IMG/VR virus record: IMGVR_UViG_3300037584_000260
Span: 1 to 22,626 of that record
DNA from: a virus
Reading direction: 5' to 3' (one strand)
Length of the DNA: 22,626 bases
Shown here in pieces: positions 1 to 8,199 of this stretch; position 1 is the stretch's first letter, and every line of letters starts with the position of its first letter. The notes below the pieces were generated by a model. It worked only from the letters and a program-made list of their open reading frames with translations, was not told the origin of the DNA and searched no databases. The translations under genes were made by a program, and so were the position numbers.

Positions 1-385
1 CAGGTATTTCTTCATATAGTTTTATATTTAGAATACCATCTTTGAAATCAGCCGAATCTACTTTGATGTATTCAGACAAAGTAAACTTTCGTACAACACT
101 TCTTGATGCGATACCTTGATGTATTAAGTTATCACTATCTTTGTTTTCTTTCTTGGCTTGAATAGTAAGCACACCTTCTTGTAACTCACATTCAATATCA
201 GACTTAGTGAAACCAGCTAATGCCATTTCTATCTGATACTTACCCTTACCAACTTTTCTTATGTTGTATGGAGGAAAGTTAGAAGTGTTTATTCTAGATA
301 CCTCATTTAGTGAATTGAACATTCTATCAAAACCAATAGAAAAATTTCTAAATGGGTCAAAATTTATTAAATCGTATTGTGTCAT
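1..385 (-). CDS. hsp20: Small heat-shock protein, Hsp20/IbpA type (partial, C-terminus beyond window)
   Basis: This gene encodes an ATP-independent holdase chaperone that binds unfolding proteins. The visible 128 residues start at the ATG at 385-383, behind an AAAGGA ribosome site at 397-392 (6-base spacing). The short N-terminal arm (residues 1-36, with DPF and FDRMF) is followed by the IbpA-like PPYNI at 38-42. The alpha-crystallin domain runs from about 43, with EMALAGFTKSDIE at 53-65, GVLTIQAKKE at 71-80, and the conserved end DGILNIKLYEEIP at 116-128. The window edge cuts the gene just where the family has its C-terminal I/V-x-I/V tail. It has its own consensus promoter and a 55-base leader, so it can be expressed apart from the structural operon upstream. 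Hsp20 is known from marine T4-like cyanophages. Here it sits beside ejection-protein genes and may help virion protein folding; that role is inferred. Confidence 0.93.
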   Translation of the reverse strand, partial: MTQYDLINFDPFRNFSIGFDRMFNSLNEVSRINTSNFPPYNIRKVGKGKYQIEMALAGFTKSDIECELQEGVLTIQAKKENKDSDNLIHQGIASRSVVRKFTLSEYIKVDSADFKDGILNIKLYEEIP

Positions 386-415
386 GTTATATCCTTTCGT
401 TAAGCGATTTAAGTT

Positions 416-438
416 AGTAACCTCTAATGAGCATTACT
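416..438 (-). promoter_or_regulatory. Stem-loop at the 5' end of the hsp20 leader
   Basis: Read on the minus strand, AGTAAT pairs with GTTACT, and an inner CTC pairs with GAG around an ATTA loop, with one bulged G. The structure would start about 3 bases from the predicted transcript start. It does not include the ribosome site at 397-392. It may therefore protect the 5' end of the RNA, as 5' stem-loops do in stable mRNAs, rather than act as a simple thermometer. The stem is AU-rich and modest in strength. Confidence 0.4.
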
Positions 439-446
439 TTATCTAT

Positions 447-475
447 ATTATAGTAATAATCCTAGTCCTTGTCAA
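447..475 (-). promoter_or_regulatory. Consensus sigma70 promoter for hsp20
   Basis: On the minus strand TTGACA (475-470) is followed by a 17-base spacer and TATAAT (452-447), a perfect match to the bacterial housekeeping promoter. The -35 box begins directly after the TAG stop (478-476) of the large polyprotein gene. The predicted start of transcription is near 440, which gives a 55-base leader to hsp20. Use by the host sigma70 polymerase is inferred. Confidence 0.9.
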
Positions 476-3400
476 CTACTTAAAAAAGAAGTTGAAAAAG
501 TCTTTATTTCTGCCCTCTAATTTAAAAGACTCACCATCCTTAGTATAACTTCTTTCATATTCTGCCTTCATTTTTTCTTCATTACCAGAGAATAATCCTT
601 TTCTAAATTCTTTAAATTTTTTAACACCACCTGAACCCATATTAAATTGAAAATCAATTAACATTTGTTTCTTTCTGTTATCTAATTTTAAATATTCATC
701 ACCATATATTTCAATTAATTTATCATGTGCTGCTTTTAAATCTCTTTTAAGTATATCATTAGCTTGAGGAACAGTTAATTTATTTATATCATATTCATAA
801 ATCTTTCCAGTTTCTATTTCTTCTTTAGTTAACTTGTGTCCATAAGCTACAGTATCAGTACCACCTTCAGCAGATTTATGTTGCATCATATTTTTGTTGC
901 CTAACATTAGCTTTTGATTTTCTACTTTCTTCATATAGTTTAAAAATTTATTATCTTCATATACAGGTAGTTTTTCTATTTTCTGTATATCTTTTTTCTT
1001 TTCATCATCTCTATCTACATAGCTATCATCTTCTACCAATTCTTTAACATACATATTTTCTGCAACAGAATCACTAGAAACTTTTTTAACAGGAAATTCT
1101 GAATCTACACCACCAATTAAATCTGATGTATCTATAACTTCACCACCCATTGAAAACTTTTTAATTTCTTTTAATCTACTTATTAATACACCTGAAGTAC
1201 CTATACCATATTTACTAGGTATTCTTTCTACTTTAAAATTTATACCTAATACTTTTTGTACAAAATCTTCTAATTCAGATTGTTTAAATCCTTTTTGAAA
1301 TGTTTTTTCTTTATTACCAAACAACCAACCATCTAAATACTTCTTAGCATTTTTAGATTTCTTAGCTTGATTAACTACATCATCACCTCTTGTTGTAATA
1401 ATAGCTATACCATCATCACTTAATAACTTACCTATCTGGTCTACAACTTTTATTCTTTCAGATGGATTCTCTATAACATTTAATACATTAAGATTTACTA
1501 TACCATCTTTAGATTTTAATCCATCTTTTAAAATAACTTCATCTGCTGTTTTATAATCTGGTAATTTACCTTTAGCTTTTACAATATCTTCTGATTTAAC
1601 AAATGGTTCATGACTTGTTACAATTTTATTTTTAAATTCTTTTGAACCTACTCCTTTACCTGAACCAAAATCATGTACTTTCTGTATTTTAAAATCATCA
1701 AATATTTTATTTGTTTTCGTATATGTACCTTTTGTAGTTGTTATTGCTGTCTTTGCTCTATTAATAGCAGATTTAGATACAGCTTTTGCAACAGCACCAC
1801 CAACACTCATTGGTATTTTAAAAGATTTATCAGTTAACTTTCCAACTTTAGGTGGATTCCATAATCTCATAATCCAATCTCTCCATTCAGGAAAAGGAAC
1901 AAATCTTCTACTAATAGTTTTCATAGCTGCATCAGTATCACCTTTGTATATTTGTTTTGCAGCAACAACTGGTTGTGATAATATTTGAAAACCTGGAGCA
2001 AATAAAAACCAAGGGTCTCTACCACCTGGTCCTATTGTTCTATTAAAGAACATATCAACAATCCATCCTTGAAGACCAGATAGTTGTCCAGCTTTAGCTA
2101 AAAATTCTGCAGAGTTTTTTGAAGGGTCAGTAATAACTTCACCATACTTTGCTAATTCTCTTAACTGTTGTATGCCACCATAAATAGGTATTACAGCTAA
2201 AGTTTTTATTAATGCTTTAGCATCTCCATTTTCTATTCTAGATAATAATCTATTTGTTTGTGCTGATTTAGCTTGAGTCCATGATAAAAACTGTCCTAAT
2301 ATTCTTATCCATGGAGTTTGACTTTGAGTAAATAATAATCTATTGTCTACTTGTGGAATCAATGCATCTCTATTAGCACCATTTATTCCAGCTTTATTTA
2401 AATAATTTTTACTAACAGAATCTTTTATTGCATCATCATAATTTTTAAACTTACCTATTTGTAAAGCTTGATTAGCTTCAATGTTATACATTCTTTTTAA
2501 TTTTTCTTGTAAGTTTAATGCTGCATTACTATTTTTACCAGATTTATTTACTGCATTAAAGTAACTTCTTGATAACATTTGAGCATCAATAGTTCCAGCA
2601 TTATATGCAAATCTTCTAGCATATCCAGTTAACCATTGTAATCCTAATAATTTAAATGCTAAATTATTTGTTAATGCTATCTTATCTTTCTTAGCAAAAT
2701 TACTTACCCAACTATTACTTAATAAAACATTATTACCTTCTAGTCCTGCAGACCTTGCAACTGCTTTTGACATCTCATCAGTAATATCTAAATTTAAATT
2801 TCTTGCTGGTCCTTTTTCTGCAGCAGCTCTTAAATTAGTTCTTGTTAATCCTTTTATTGCTGAAGTCCAATTAGCAGATAACTGCCATGGTTGAATTAAA
2901 TCACCTAAAGATGATATAGTTACTCTGCCTAGCATATTTAAATTAGCTAACATAGATACAATACCAACAGAAGCTTTTAATTGATTTCTTCCTGCAGCAC
3001 CATATCTATCAAAGTATGCATCAATACTTTTTATAATTAAATCTGATTCTTCTCTAACTCCTTGTGCTTTTTGTGCATCAGTTAAATTAGCTTTAGCATA
3101 TTTACCTCTAATTTCTTGAACAAGAGGTTTTAATAATTCACCATTCTTACCAAATTTTCTAGCAAATGCTACAGACTTAACAGAGTCAGTAACTACTTTA
3201 CCTAATGTATCTCTAACATCATTTATTAGAAATCCATTCTTTTCTAAAACTTCTTCTACTATTTTATAAGGACCATTTAAAGTTCTTTGATGAATAATAT
3301 GGTCACTAACTGGAGTATATATTAATTCTTTTTCACTAAGTTTTCTTTGTGCTGTTTTATAATTTGAATCAGCAACTAAATCTTTCCAAGCATTAGCATT

Positions 3401-5383
3401 GATAACACTATTGTAACCATTCTTATGTCCTTTTAAATAATTTTCTGCAGCAACTTCTGCTTTCAATCTGTTATAATTTGGATTAGGTGTTACCTTATCA
3501 CTTAAAAATTTATTTGTTATTCTACCTTTTATTCCTAAATCTTCATATATTTTTGTAATAACTTTTGTTGCAAATTTTTCATCTGCATCTATCTTATCCC
3601 AATTTAATTGTCTTGGAAAATAATCATCAATATTTTTTGGAGAGAAAAATCCTGATTGATTGTATAAAGTTTTAAATTCATCTAAGTAATCTTTAATATC
3701 TACTGATAATTTTTTTACTTTTGCTGATGCTGTTTTTTGTAATTCAATATTACCTCTTGCTATAGCAATAGCTTGTGCTTGTTCTACTTGAGTAGCATCT
3801 CCAACCATATCATCTAATTTTCTTAGAAAATATCTTTCCATTGCATCTGCTTGAGCAGCTACAGATTTGTCTTGTAAAGGGTCATCTACTCCTCTAAAAA
3901 ATAATCTACTAAATCTTTCTGTTGCACCACCAAATGATTTTAATTTTGTATATGAAGTTCCTGAAGTTAACTCTCTTACTTTTTGTAAAGTAAATTTAGC
4001 AGCATCACTATCTATAAATTTATAAATTTTTTGTTTATCACCTATTTGAAATTTTTTACTACCTTGAATTGCTTTTTGTGTTGCTCCAAAAAATGCACCT
4101 GCTGCAACAAACTTCCAAAAATCTTCTTCTTCACCAAATAATATATTACCACCAGCACCTACAGCACCACCCATTAAAGGTTTAGTAATATTTACCATTA
4201 ATGCTTTGTATGCTTTCTGTGCAAAGTTATCTGTTAATTGTATTTGTTCTATAATCTTTGCAGTTCTCTTACCTTCTAATTGATAGTATCGTAATAATTT
4301 TTCTGATTGTCTTGTTACTAATCTTGCTTTTTCTTTTTCAAATGCTTTTCTTGATGCTTGAAGATTGTTTCTTAGTTCAACTATTTGTTGCACTCCTGAC
4401 TTTCTCATCTTGAGAGCATCTCTAGGATTAATAATAGTTTGAGTTTTATCTTTTACAACATCTCTTAACCATTTATTAGAATTTCTAATTGCCTTTGTTT
4501 GATTATATACATCTTTTTTTAATTGATTTAATTTATTAAACTCTTTAGAAATAGGAGCATAATAATTAGTAGCCCATTGGTCTAATTCTTTTGTAACTTT
4601 TTTAACAGGGTCTGTATTGGAAATTTTTCTAAGTCTAATTAATTCATCATCTGATAACTTATTAGAGTTTGCAAGTTTACCATCAATCCATTTAGCTATT
4701 TTATTAGCTTCATTTTTTGTAGCACTAGGTAAATATTTTTTAACAATGTTTGCACCTATTGGAAACACTAAACCAATTGCAGCACCAGTACCAGCAGAAG
4801 CACCTGCTTCAACCCAATCAACTTCTCCTTTTCTTGCAAGTTGATTTACTATATTACCACCACCAATTAAACCAGCATTAAGTGCCATAGATGTAACTGG
4901 ACTAGCTAACAAAGGTCTACCAAAGAAATAACCAGTTAGATAATAAGGGTCAGATAACCATGATGCAGCACTACCTATTGTAGTATACTTACCATCATAT
5001 TTACCAGATAAAAATTTTGCGTGTTCTTTTTCAAAGTCAGCTTTTCTTTCTGCTTCATTTTCTAATATATAATCTTTGAAAGTTTTATTAGGGTCAAAAA
5101 CATCTTGAAGTTTTGCTCTTGCAATTCTTAATGCATCACCTGCAACCCATGTTTCTTTATCAAAACCATATTCTAGTTTTTCCCAAGTACTAGGTTCTTC
5201 AAGTTCTTTTTCACTTTTACCAATCGTATCAATACCTACACCACCTACTAAGTCTGATGTATCTATTGTTGAAATTGTATCTGTTTTTAAAGTTTGATTT
5301 GTTTCTTGAGAACTAACTTCTGGTTTTAGAGGTACTCCACCAACTAAATCTGATGTGTCTATTGTTAAAGCTTGTGTCGCCAT
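476..5383 (-). CDS. Giant ejection-type virion protein with methyltransferase-like and lysozyme-like domains
   Basis: A 1635-residue protein, probably carried in the virion and delivered with the DNA, comparable in role to T7 gp16. Residues 8-17 and 40-49 repeat IDTSDLVGGV. A hydrophobic Gly/Ala-rich stretch at about 150-213 and another in the 400s could contact membranes. The middle is helical and has DDYFPRQL near 588, a GRVTISSLGDLIQPWQ segment near 825 and GQFLSWTQAKSAQTN near 1030; I recall similar segments in large marine-phage ejection proteins. Residues about 1225-1400 look like a Rossmann methyltransferase: DFGSGKG (1238-1244), HEPF (1258-1261), VNLNVLNVIENPSER (1296-1310), ITTR (1329-1332). 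A third IDTSDLIGGV lies at 1417-1426. The C-terminus (about 1478-1635) resembles GH24 lysozymes: E1488, then HKSAEGGTDTVAYGHKLT (1502-1519), then NMGSGG and an EYERSYTKDG segment. The start at 5383 has no strong ribosome site, and the gap to the previous gene is 10 bases. Confidence 0.8.
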   Translation of the reverse strand: MATQALTIDTSDLVGGVPLKPEVSSQETNQTLKTDTISTIDTSDLVGGVGIDTIGKSEKELEEPSTWEKLEYGFDKETWVAGDALRIARAKLQDVFDPNKTFKDYILENEAERKADFEKEHAKFLSGKYDGKYTTIGSAASWLSDPYYLTGYFFGRPLLASPVTSMALNAGLIGGGNIVNQLARKGEVDWVEAGASAGTGAAIGLVFPIGANIVKKYLPSATKNEANKIAKWIDGKLANSNKLSDDELIRLRKISNTDPVKKVTKELDQWATNYYAPISKEFNKLNQLKKDVYNQTKAIRNSNKWLRDVVKDKTQTIINPRDALKMRKSGVQQIVELRNNLQASRKAFEKEKARLVTRQSEKLLRYYQLEGKRTAKIIEQIQLTDNFAQKAYKALMVNITKPLMGGAVGAGGNILFGEEEDFWKFVAAGAFFGATQKAIQGSKKFQIGDKQKIYKFIDSDAAKFTLQKVRELTSGTSYTKLKSFGGATERFSRLFFRGVDDPLQDKSVAAQADAMERYFLRKLDDMVGDATQVEQAQAIAIARGNIELQKTASAKVKKLSVDIKDYLDEFKTLYNQSGFFSPKNIDDYFPRQLNWDKIDADEKFATKVITKIYEDLGIKGRITNKFLSDKVTPNPNYNRLKAEVAAENYLKGHKNGYNSVINANAWKDLVADSNYKTAQRKLSEKELIYTPVSDHIIHQRTLNGPYKIVEEVLEKNGFLINDVRDTLGKVVTDSVKSVAFARKFGKNGELLKPLVQEIRGKYAKANLTDAQKAQGVREESDLIIKSIDAYFDRYGAAGRNQLKASVGIVSMLANLNMLGRVTISSLGDLIQPWQLSANWTSAIKGLTRTNLRAAAEKGPARNLNLDITDEMSKAVARSAGLEGNNVLLSNSWVSNFAKKDKIALTNNLAFKLLGLQWLTGYARRFAYNAGTIDAQMLSRSYFNAVNKSGKNSNAALNLQEKLKRMYNIEANQALQIGKFKNYDDAIKDSVSKNYLNKAGINGANRDALIPQVDNRLLFTQSQTPWIRILGQFLSWTQAKSAQTNRLLSRIENGDAKALIKTLAVIPIYGGIQQLRELAKYGEVITDPSKNSAEFLAKAGQLSGLQGWIVDMFFNRTIGPGGRDPWFLFAPGFQILSQPVVAAKQIYKGDTDAAMKTISRRFVPFPEWRDWIMRLWNPPKVGKLTDKSFKIPMSVGGAVAKAVSKSAINRAKTAITTTKGTYTKTNKIFDDFKIQKVHDFGSGKGVGSKEFKNKIVTSHEPFVKSEDIVKAKGKLPDYKTADEVILKDGLKSKDGIVNLNVLNVIENPSERIKVVDQIGKLLSDDGIAIITTRGDDVVNQAKKSKNAKKYLDGWLFGNKEKTFQKGFKQSELEDFVQKVLGINFKVERIPSKYGIGTSGVLISRLKEIKKFSMGGEVIDTSDLIGGVDSEFPVKKVSSDSVAENMYVKELVEDDSYVDRDDEKKKDIQKIEKLPVYEDNKFLNYMKKVENQKLMLGNKNMMQHKSAEGGTDTVAYGHKLTKEEIETGKIYEYDINKLTVPQANDILKRDLKAAHDKLIEIYGDEYLKLDNRKKQMLIDFQFNMGSGGVKKFKEFRKGLFSGNEEKMKAEYERSYTKDGESFKLEGRNKDFFNFFFK

Positions 5384-5393
5384 AAGTCATATC

Positions 5394-7088
5394 TTATCTT
5401 ATTTTTGTCTTATTAACTTTTTTTGTTGTTACTTTTTTCTTTTTATTTTTAGGATGTTCAGGGTTAGGTATTCTTCTTGTCATTCCTCTTGGACCTTTTA
5501 CAGTAATAAACTCAGGAATAATATTTAAATTTGGAGACATAGTTTCTGTATTTAAACCAAACTTCATAGCTTCACTAATTGCTTTTTGTAAATCTGGGTC
5601 TGAATATTTTGGATTATTTTTAAATGTTTCTAAATTATCTTTTATTGAAAATACTTGACCATTAATAGTAATACCTATATCACCATTATTCATTCTTACA
5701 CTTCTAAATTCACTTGTTCCTTTAGGTTCTGTTTCACCTTGAGTATTTGTTTCAGCAATTCCTTCATTATTAACATTTGTTTCAGTAGTTACTTCTGCAA
5801 CTTCAATAGGTTTTATATCACTATCTTCTAAATATTTTAAGAACATAGTTTTATATGCACCATCATTCATAATACTATTTTGAACAGCTACAGTTTTTTC
5901 TCCATTATCTAAATTTTGTATTCTTGATTCTTGTAAATCTTTATTACCTACAACTTCTCTAATAAAGTTTTCATATAAACTTTTAACTTCAGTACCATTG
6001 TATTGTTTACCATTAATCTGATTCTTCATATCTAATACATTAAATGGTAAATGAATTAAAGCTTTAATATCTTTCTTACCATCAAACCATTTAGTATTAT
6101 CTAAATTAATTGTTCTTTGTTCAATAGCTTGTGTTGTTAGTTTATGTATTTCATCTTTAGTTAAATTTTGTACTTCACTAACTCTTTGATTAGGATATAG
6201 TTTTGCAAAATCTTCTACAGTATATGTATTTAATATACTATTGTAAGTAGTTTTATATATATCTAAAAATGCTCTACCTTCTGTTGTAATTTCATCAACC
6301 TTACCATTTTTAAATTTAAAGAAACCACCACCATCTGCACCAACTAAATTAGCTGCAATCATAATTTGAGCAGCATCATCATGTAACTCTTTATCTTTAC
6401 TATAAATTAATTCTCCTTTTTTAGTACCAAAAGCTTTATCAAAATCAGGTTTAATTCTTAAAGGTGCATCAGTTGCTTCACCAGTTAAACCAGTTTCTTG
6501 TGTATCATCACTTGTATTTACAACTACTTCAGATGCTTTCTTTTCTGCATTAACAATATCACTTAAAGATTTTTCATCTACTGAAGTAGACTTACCTAAT
6601 ACTTTATTAACTAAGAAATTATTATCTTTAGATTTTTGTAATTCATCTTTGTATCTTTTAAGTATTAATTTTTCTTCTGATGCTAAAGCATTACTTAATT
6701 TATCTGGGTCTTGACTTTGCATTTTATAAGTAATAGGTTTCATACCATTAGCTTCAATAGACTTAGCTAACTTAGCAACTGCACTATCTCTTTCAGCAGC
6801 ATCATAAGTACCCCAATATTTATCTGTAGCTCTTAAATAATTTGTAGCATATTCATTTACATTACTATTTCCAAACTGAGCATTTAATGAATCAATTTCT
6901 TTTTTCTTTTCATTTTCTTTATAGTAAGCTTTTAACTCCATATCATATCTAGCATTTTTTCTAGCAATAAGAGAATCTTTTTCAGCTTTTAATTCTTCAG
7001 CTCTTAAAACAAAATCTTCTTTTTGATATTGTTTTGACTTGTCATACATTCCTTGAAATATACTACCTGCTGCTGTGAACCAATCCAT
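5394..7088 (-). CDS. Coiled-coil internal virion (ejection) protein candidate
   Basis: A 564-residue protein of unknown family. It opens with MDWFTAAGSIFQGMYDKSK, followed by a long charged helix (about 20-70) rich in Lys, Glu and Ala with heptad-like spacing. The middle is mixed helical. Around 455-485 there is a Thr/Glu-rich low-complexity linker. The last 40 residues are strongly basic (KNKKKKVTTKKVNKTKIR), which would suit binding to DNA or RNA. Its ATG shares one base with the TAA of the acidic 190-residue gene, so the two are translationally coupled. It lies directly before the giant polyprotein. By position it is a likely partner in the ejection complex, analogous in place to T7 gp14/gp15. 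No enzyme motif was seen, and the role rests on context. Confidence 0.6.
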   Translation of the reverse strand: MDWFTAAGSIFQGMYDKSKQYQKEDFVLRAEELKAEKDSLIARKNARYDMELKAYYKENEKKKEIDSLNAQFGNSNVNEYATNYLRATDKYWGTYDAAERDSAVAKLAKSIEANGMKPITYKMQSQDPDKLSNALASEEKLILKRYKDELQKSKDNNFLVNKVLGKSTSVDEKSLSDIVNAEKKASEVVVNTSDDTQETGLTGEATDAPLRIKPDFDKAFGTKKGELIYSKDKELHDDAAQIMIAANLVGADGGGFFKFKNGKVDEITTEGRAFLDIYKTTYNSILNTYTVEDFAKLYPNQRVSEVQNLTKDEIHKLTTQAIEQRTINLDNTKWFDGKKDIKALIHLPFNVLDMKNQINGKQYNGTEVKSLYENFIREVVGNKDLQESRIQNLDNGEKTVAVQNSIMNDGAYKTMFLKYLEDSDIKPIEVAEVTTETNVNNEGIAETNTQGETEPKGTSEFRSVRMNNGDIGITINGQVFSIKDNLETFKNNPKYSDPDLQKAISEAMKFGLNTETMSPNLNIIPEFITVKGPRGMTRRIPNPEHPKNKKKKVTTKKVNKTKIR

Positions 7089-7660
7089 TATTTATTCTCC
7101 TTTGCTTCTGTTACTTTTTCTGGTAATTCTGTTTTAATTTTAGATAATAAACTTTGACCTACAACTTCTTCTGTAGGTTCTTGAACTCTAGGTGTTTCTT
7201 CTTTAGGTTCATCATCATCCATCATTATAGGTTCAATATCATCATCTGGTATTTGTGCTTCAGGGTCAACATCTTCACCTTCATATAAAACATAATCATC
7301 AATATCTGCATAGTCTGCTATTGCAATTAAAAGATAGATAGTAGGTTCAATTAACATTAACATTAAATCAGGATTCCATAATCCTTCAGTATAACCTTTG
7401 TATAAAATAACTTGTGCCATTTCATCTAAAGGTGTACCTTCATTAATCATATCAATTACTCTGATAAGATTACCACTAGCAGTTAACTCCATATATACTG
7501 CTTCCATACAATCATCTTCTTCAGTATACTTAGGTGGTCTTTCCCAAGAATGAGGAACATCTGGTGTTGTTGTTAAACTCTCACCTGGAATAGGAGCATT
7601 AAAAGGATTAACACCTACCTTATCAAATTGATTTTCTTTTAATCTATCTTCTTCTGCCAT
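7088..7660 (-). CDS. Conserved acidic marine-phage protein of unknown function
   Basis: A 190-residue acidic protein. The N-terminal part (about 18-45) contains NPFNAPIPGESLTTTPDVP followed by HSWERPPKYTEEDD. I recall this pattern, a Pro-rich PG-x-SLT motif followed by a W-E-x-PP motif, from proteins of marine T4-like and pelagiphage genomes that have no assigned function. Residues 47-122 are helical and hydrophobic (for example LMLMLIEPTIYLLIAIADYA). Residues 125-160 are almost all acidic (VDPEAQIPDDDIEPIMMDDDE), and the C-terminus is Lys/Glu-rich. It overlaps the next gene by one base (TAATG) and starts 4 bases after the 79-residue gene. An acidic protein beside several very basic ones suggests a binding partner or charge-masking role, which is speculative. 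The ribosome site is weak (GGT near 7671). Confidence 0.7.
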   Translation of the reverse strand: MAEEDRLKENQFDKVGVNPFNAPIPGESLTTTPDVPHSWERPPKYTEEDDCMEAVYMELTASGNLIRVIDMINEGTPLDEMAQVILYKGYTEGLWNPDLMLMLIEPTIYLLIAIADYADIDDYVLYEGEDVDPEAQIPDDDIEPIMMDDDEPKEETPRVQEPTEEVVGQSLLSKIKTELPEKVTEAKENK

Positions 7661-7664
7661 TATA

Positions 7665-7904
7665 TTACCTATATTTTTTTACCTTTGATGCTATACCTTT
7701 TGGTTGTTTACTAAATTGTTTACCTGCTGCTTTAGATTTTCTCTTAGCTGCAGTTGTTCTTGCATATTCTGAAGATGATAAAGCTTTGATTGCAGCACTT
7801 GGTAAATATCTTTCACCTGTTTCAGATGATTTTTTACCAGACTTTGTTCTCCACTTTTGTTTACTCCAGTTTTTTAAACTTTGTTGAGACTTAGCTAATG
7901 CCAT
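7665..7904 (-). CDS. Small basic marine-phage protein (WRTKSGKKSSETGERYLP family)
   Basis: A 79-residue, very Lys/Arg/Ser-rich protein. The recognisable core is KQKWRTKSGKKSSETGERYL (15-34), then the AIKALSSSEYARTTAAKRK segment, and it ends in KQPKGIASKVKKYR. I recall this layout (W-x-TKSG ... TGE-x-YLP ... LS-x-x-EYA-x-T-x-x-KR) in many marine phages as a small protein of unknown function. I could not check the family name. Its ATG overlaps the TAA of the 53-residue gene by one base. The high positive charge and the late-gene position suggest binding to packaged DNA or to acidic virion proteins; neither is shown by the sequence. Confidence 0.8.
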   Translation of the reverse strand: MALAKSQQSLKNWSKQKWRTKSGKKSSETGERYLPSAAIKALSSSEYARTTAAKRKSKAAGKQFSKQPKGIASKVKKYR

Positions 7905-8065
7905 TATGCACCTACTTTTTTCATAGCTTTTTTATGTGCTTCTCCAAAAGTTGAACCATTCAACATAGCTTTTGTCATTTCTTTCATATGCTTTGCTGTA
8001 TGATGTTTCTTATGTCTCGCCATTGTTTCTTTTTGTCTTTTTGTTAGTTCTTTTTGTTTTGCCAT
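7904..8065 (-). CDS. Tiny basic protein, 53 residues
   Basis: This short gene reads from the ATG at 8065-8063 to the TAA at 7906-7904 and gives MAKQKELTKRQKETMARHKK at its start and FGEAHKKAMKKVGA at its end. It is rich in Lys, His and Met, with a HKKHHTAKHMKEM segment (18-30). It probably forms one or two amphipathic helices. An AAAGGT lies just upstream and there are two bases between this ATG and the previous stop. Its stop overlaps the next start as TAATG. The coupling, the ribosome site and the shared basic character with its neighbours support a real gene. Its function is unknown; a small DNA-associated or virion protein is possible. Confidence 0.75.
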   Translation of the reverse strand: MAKQKELTKRQKETMARHKKHHTAKHMKEMTKAMLNGSTFGEAHKKAMKKVGA

Positions 8066-8067
8066 TG

Positions 8068-8199
8068 TTATTTACCTTTTTGTTTTTTTGATATTGCTAT
8101 GGCTGCCTGTTGTTTTCTACTCTTACTAAATTTTTTCTTTTTCTTTTTTGCTCCTGCATATACTTCAGGTACGAAAGCTTTTCTCATTCCTAATGCCAT
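8068..8199 (-). CDS. Tiny basic protein, 43 residues
   Basis: This gene runs from the ATG at 8199-8197 to the TAA at 8070-8068. It begins MALGMRKAFVPEVYAGA, continues with six lysines in a row (18-23), and ends QQAAIAISKKQKGK. It overlaps the stop of the 56-residue gene by one base. A GGAGG ribosome site 9 bases upstream lies inside the codons for the Gly-Gly-Gly end of that upstream protein. No family is recognised. Its place in a run of four small Lys-rich genes with coupled starts supports translation. The lysine run suggests binding to nucleic acid or to acidic protein. Confidence 0.75.
   Translation of the reverse strand: MALGMRKAFVPEVYAGAKKKKKKFSKSRKQQAAIAISKKQKGK

Noticed and set aside
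261-548. Plus-strand reading frame of 95 codons over the hsp20 start and the end of the giant gene
   Set aside because: It lies opposite two clear minus-strand genes and a promoter, has Leu/Ile-rich random-like content and no ribosome site.
1148-1150. Internal ATG that could give a separate 224-residue lysozyme
   Set aside because: No ribosome site precedes it, so it is kept as an evolutionary hint in the findings, not as a gene.
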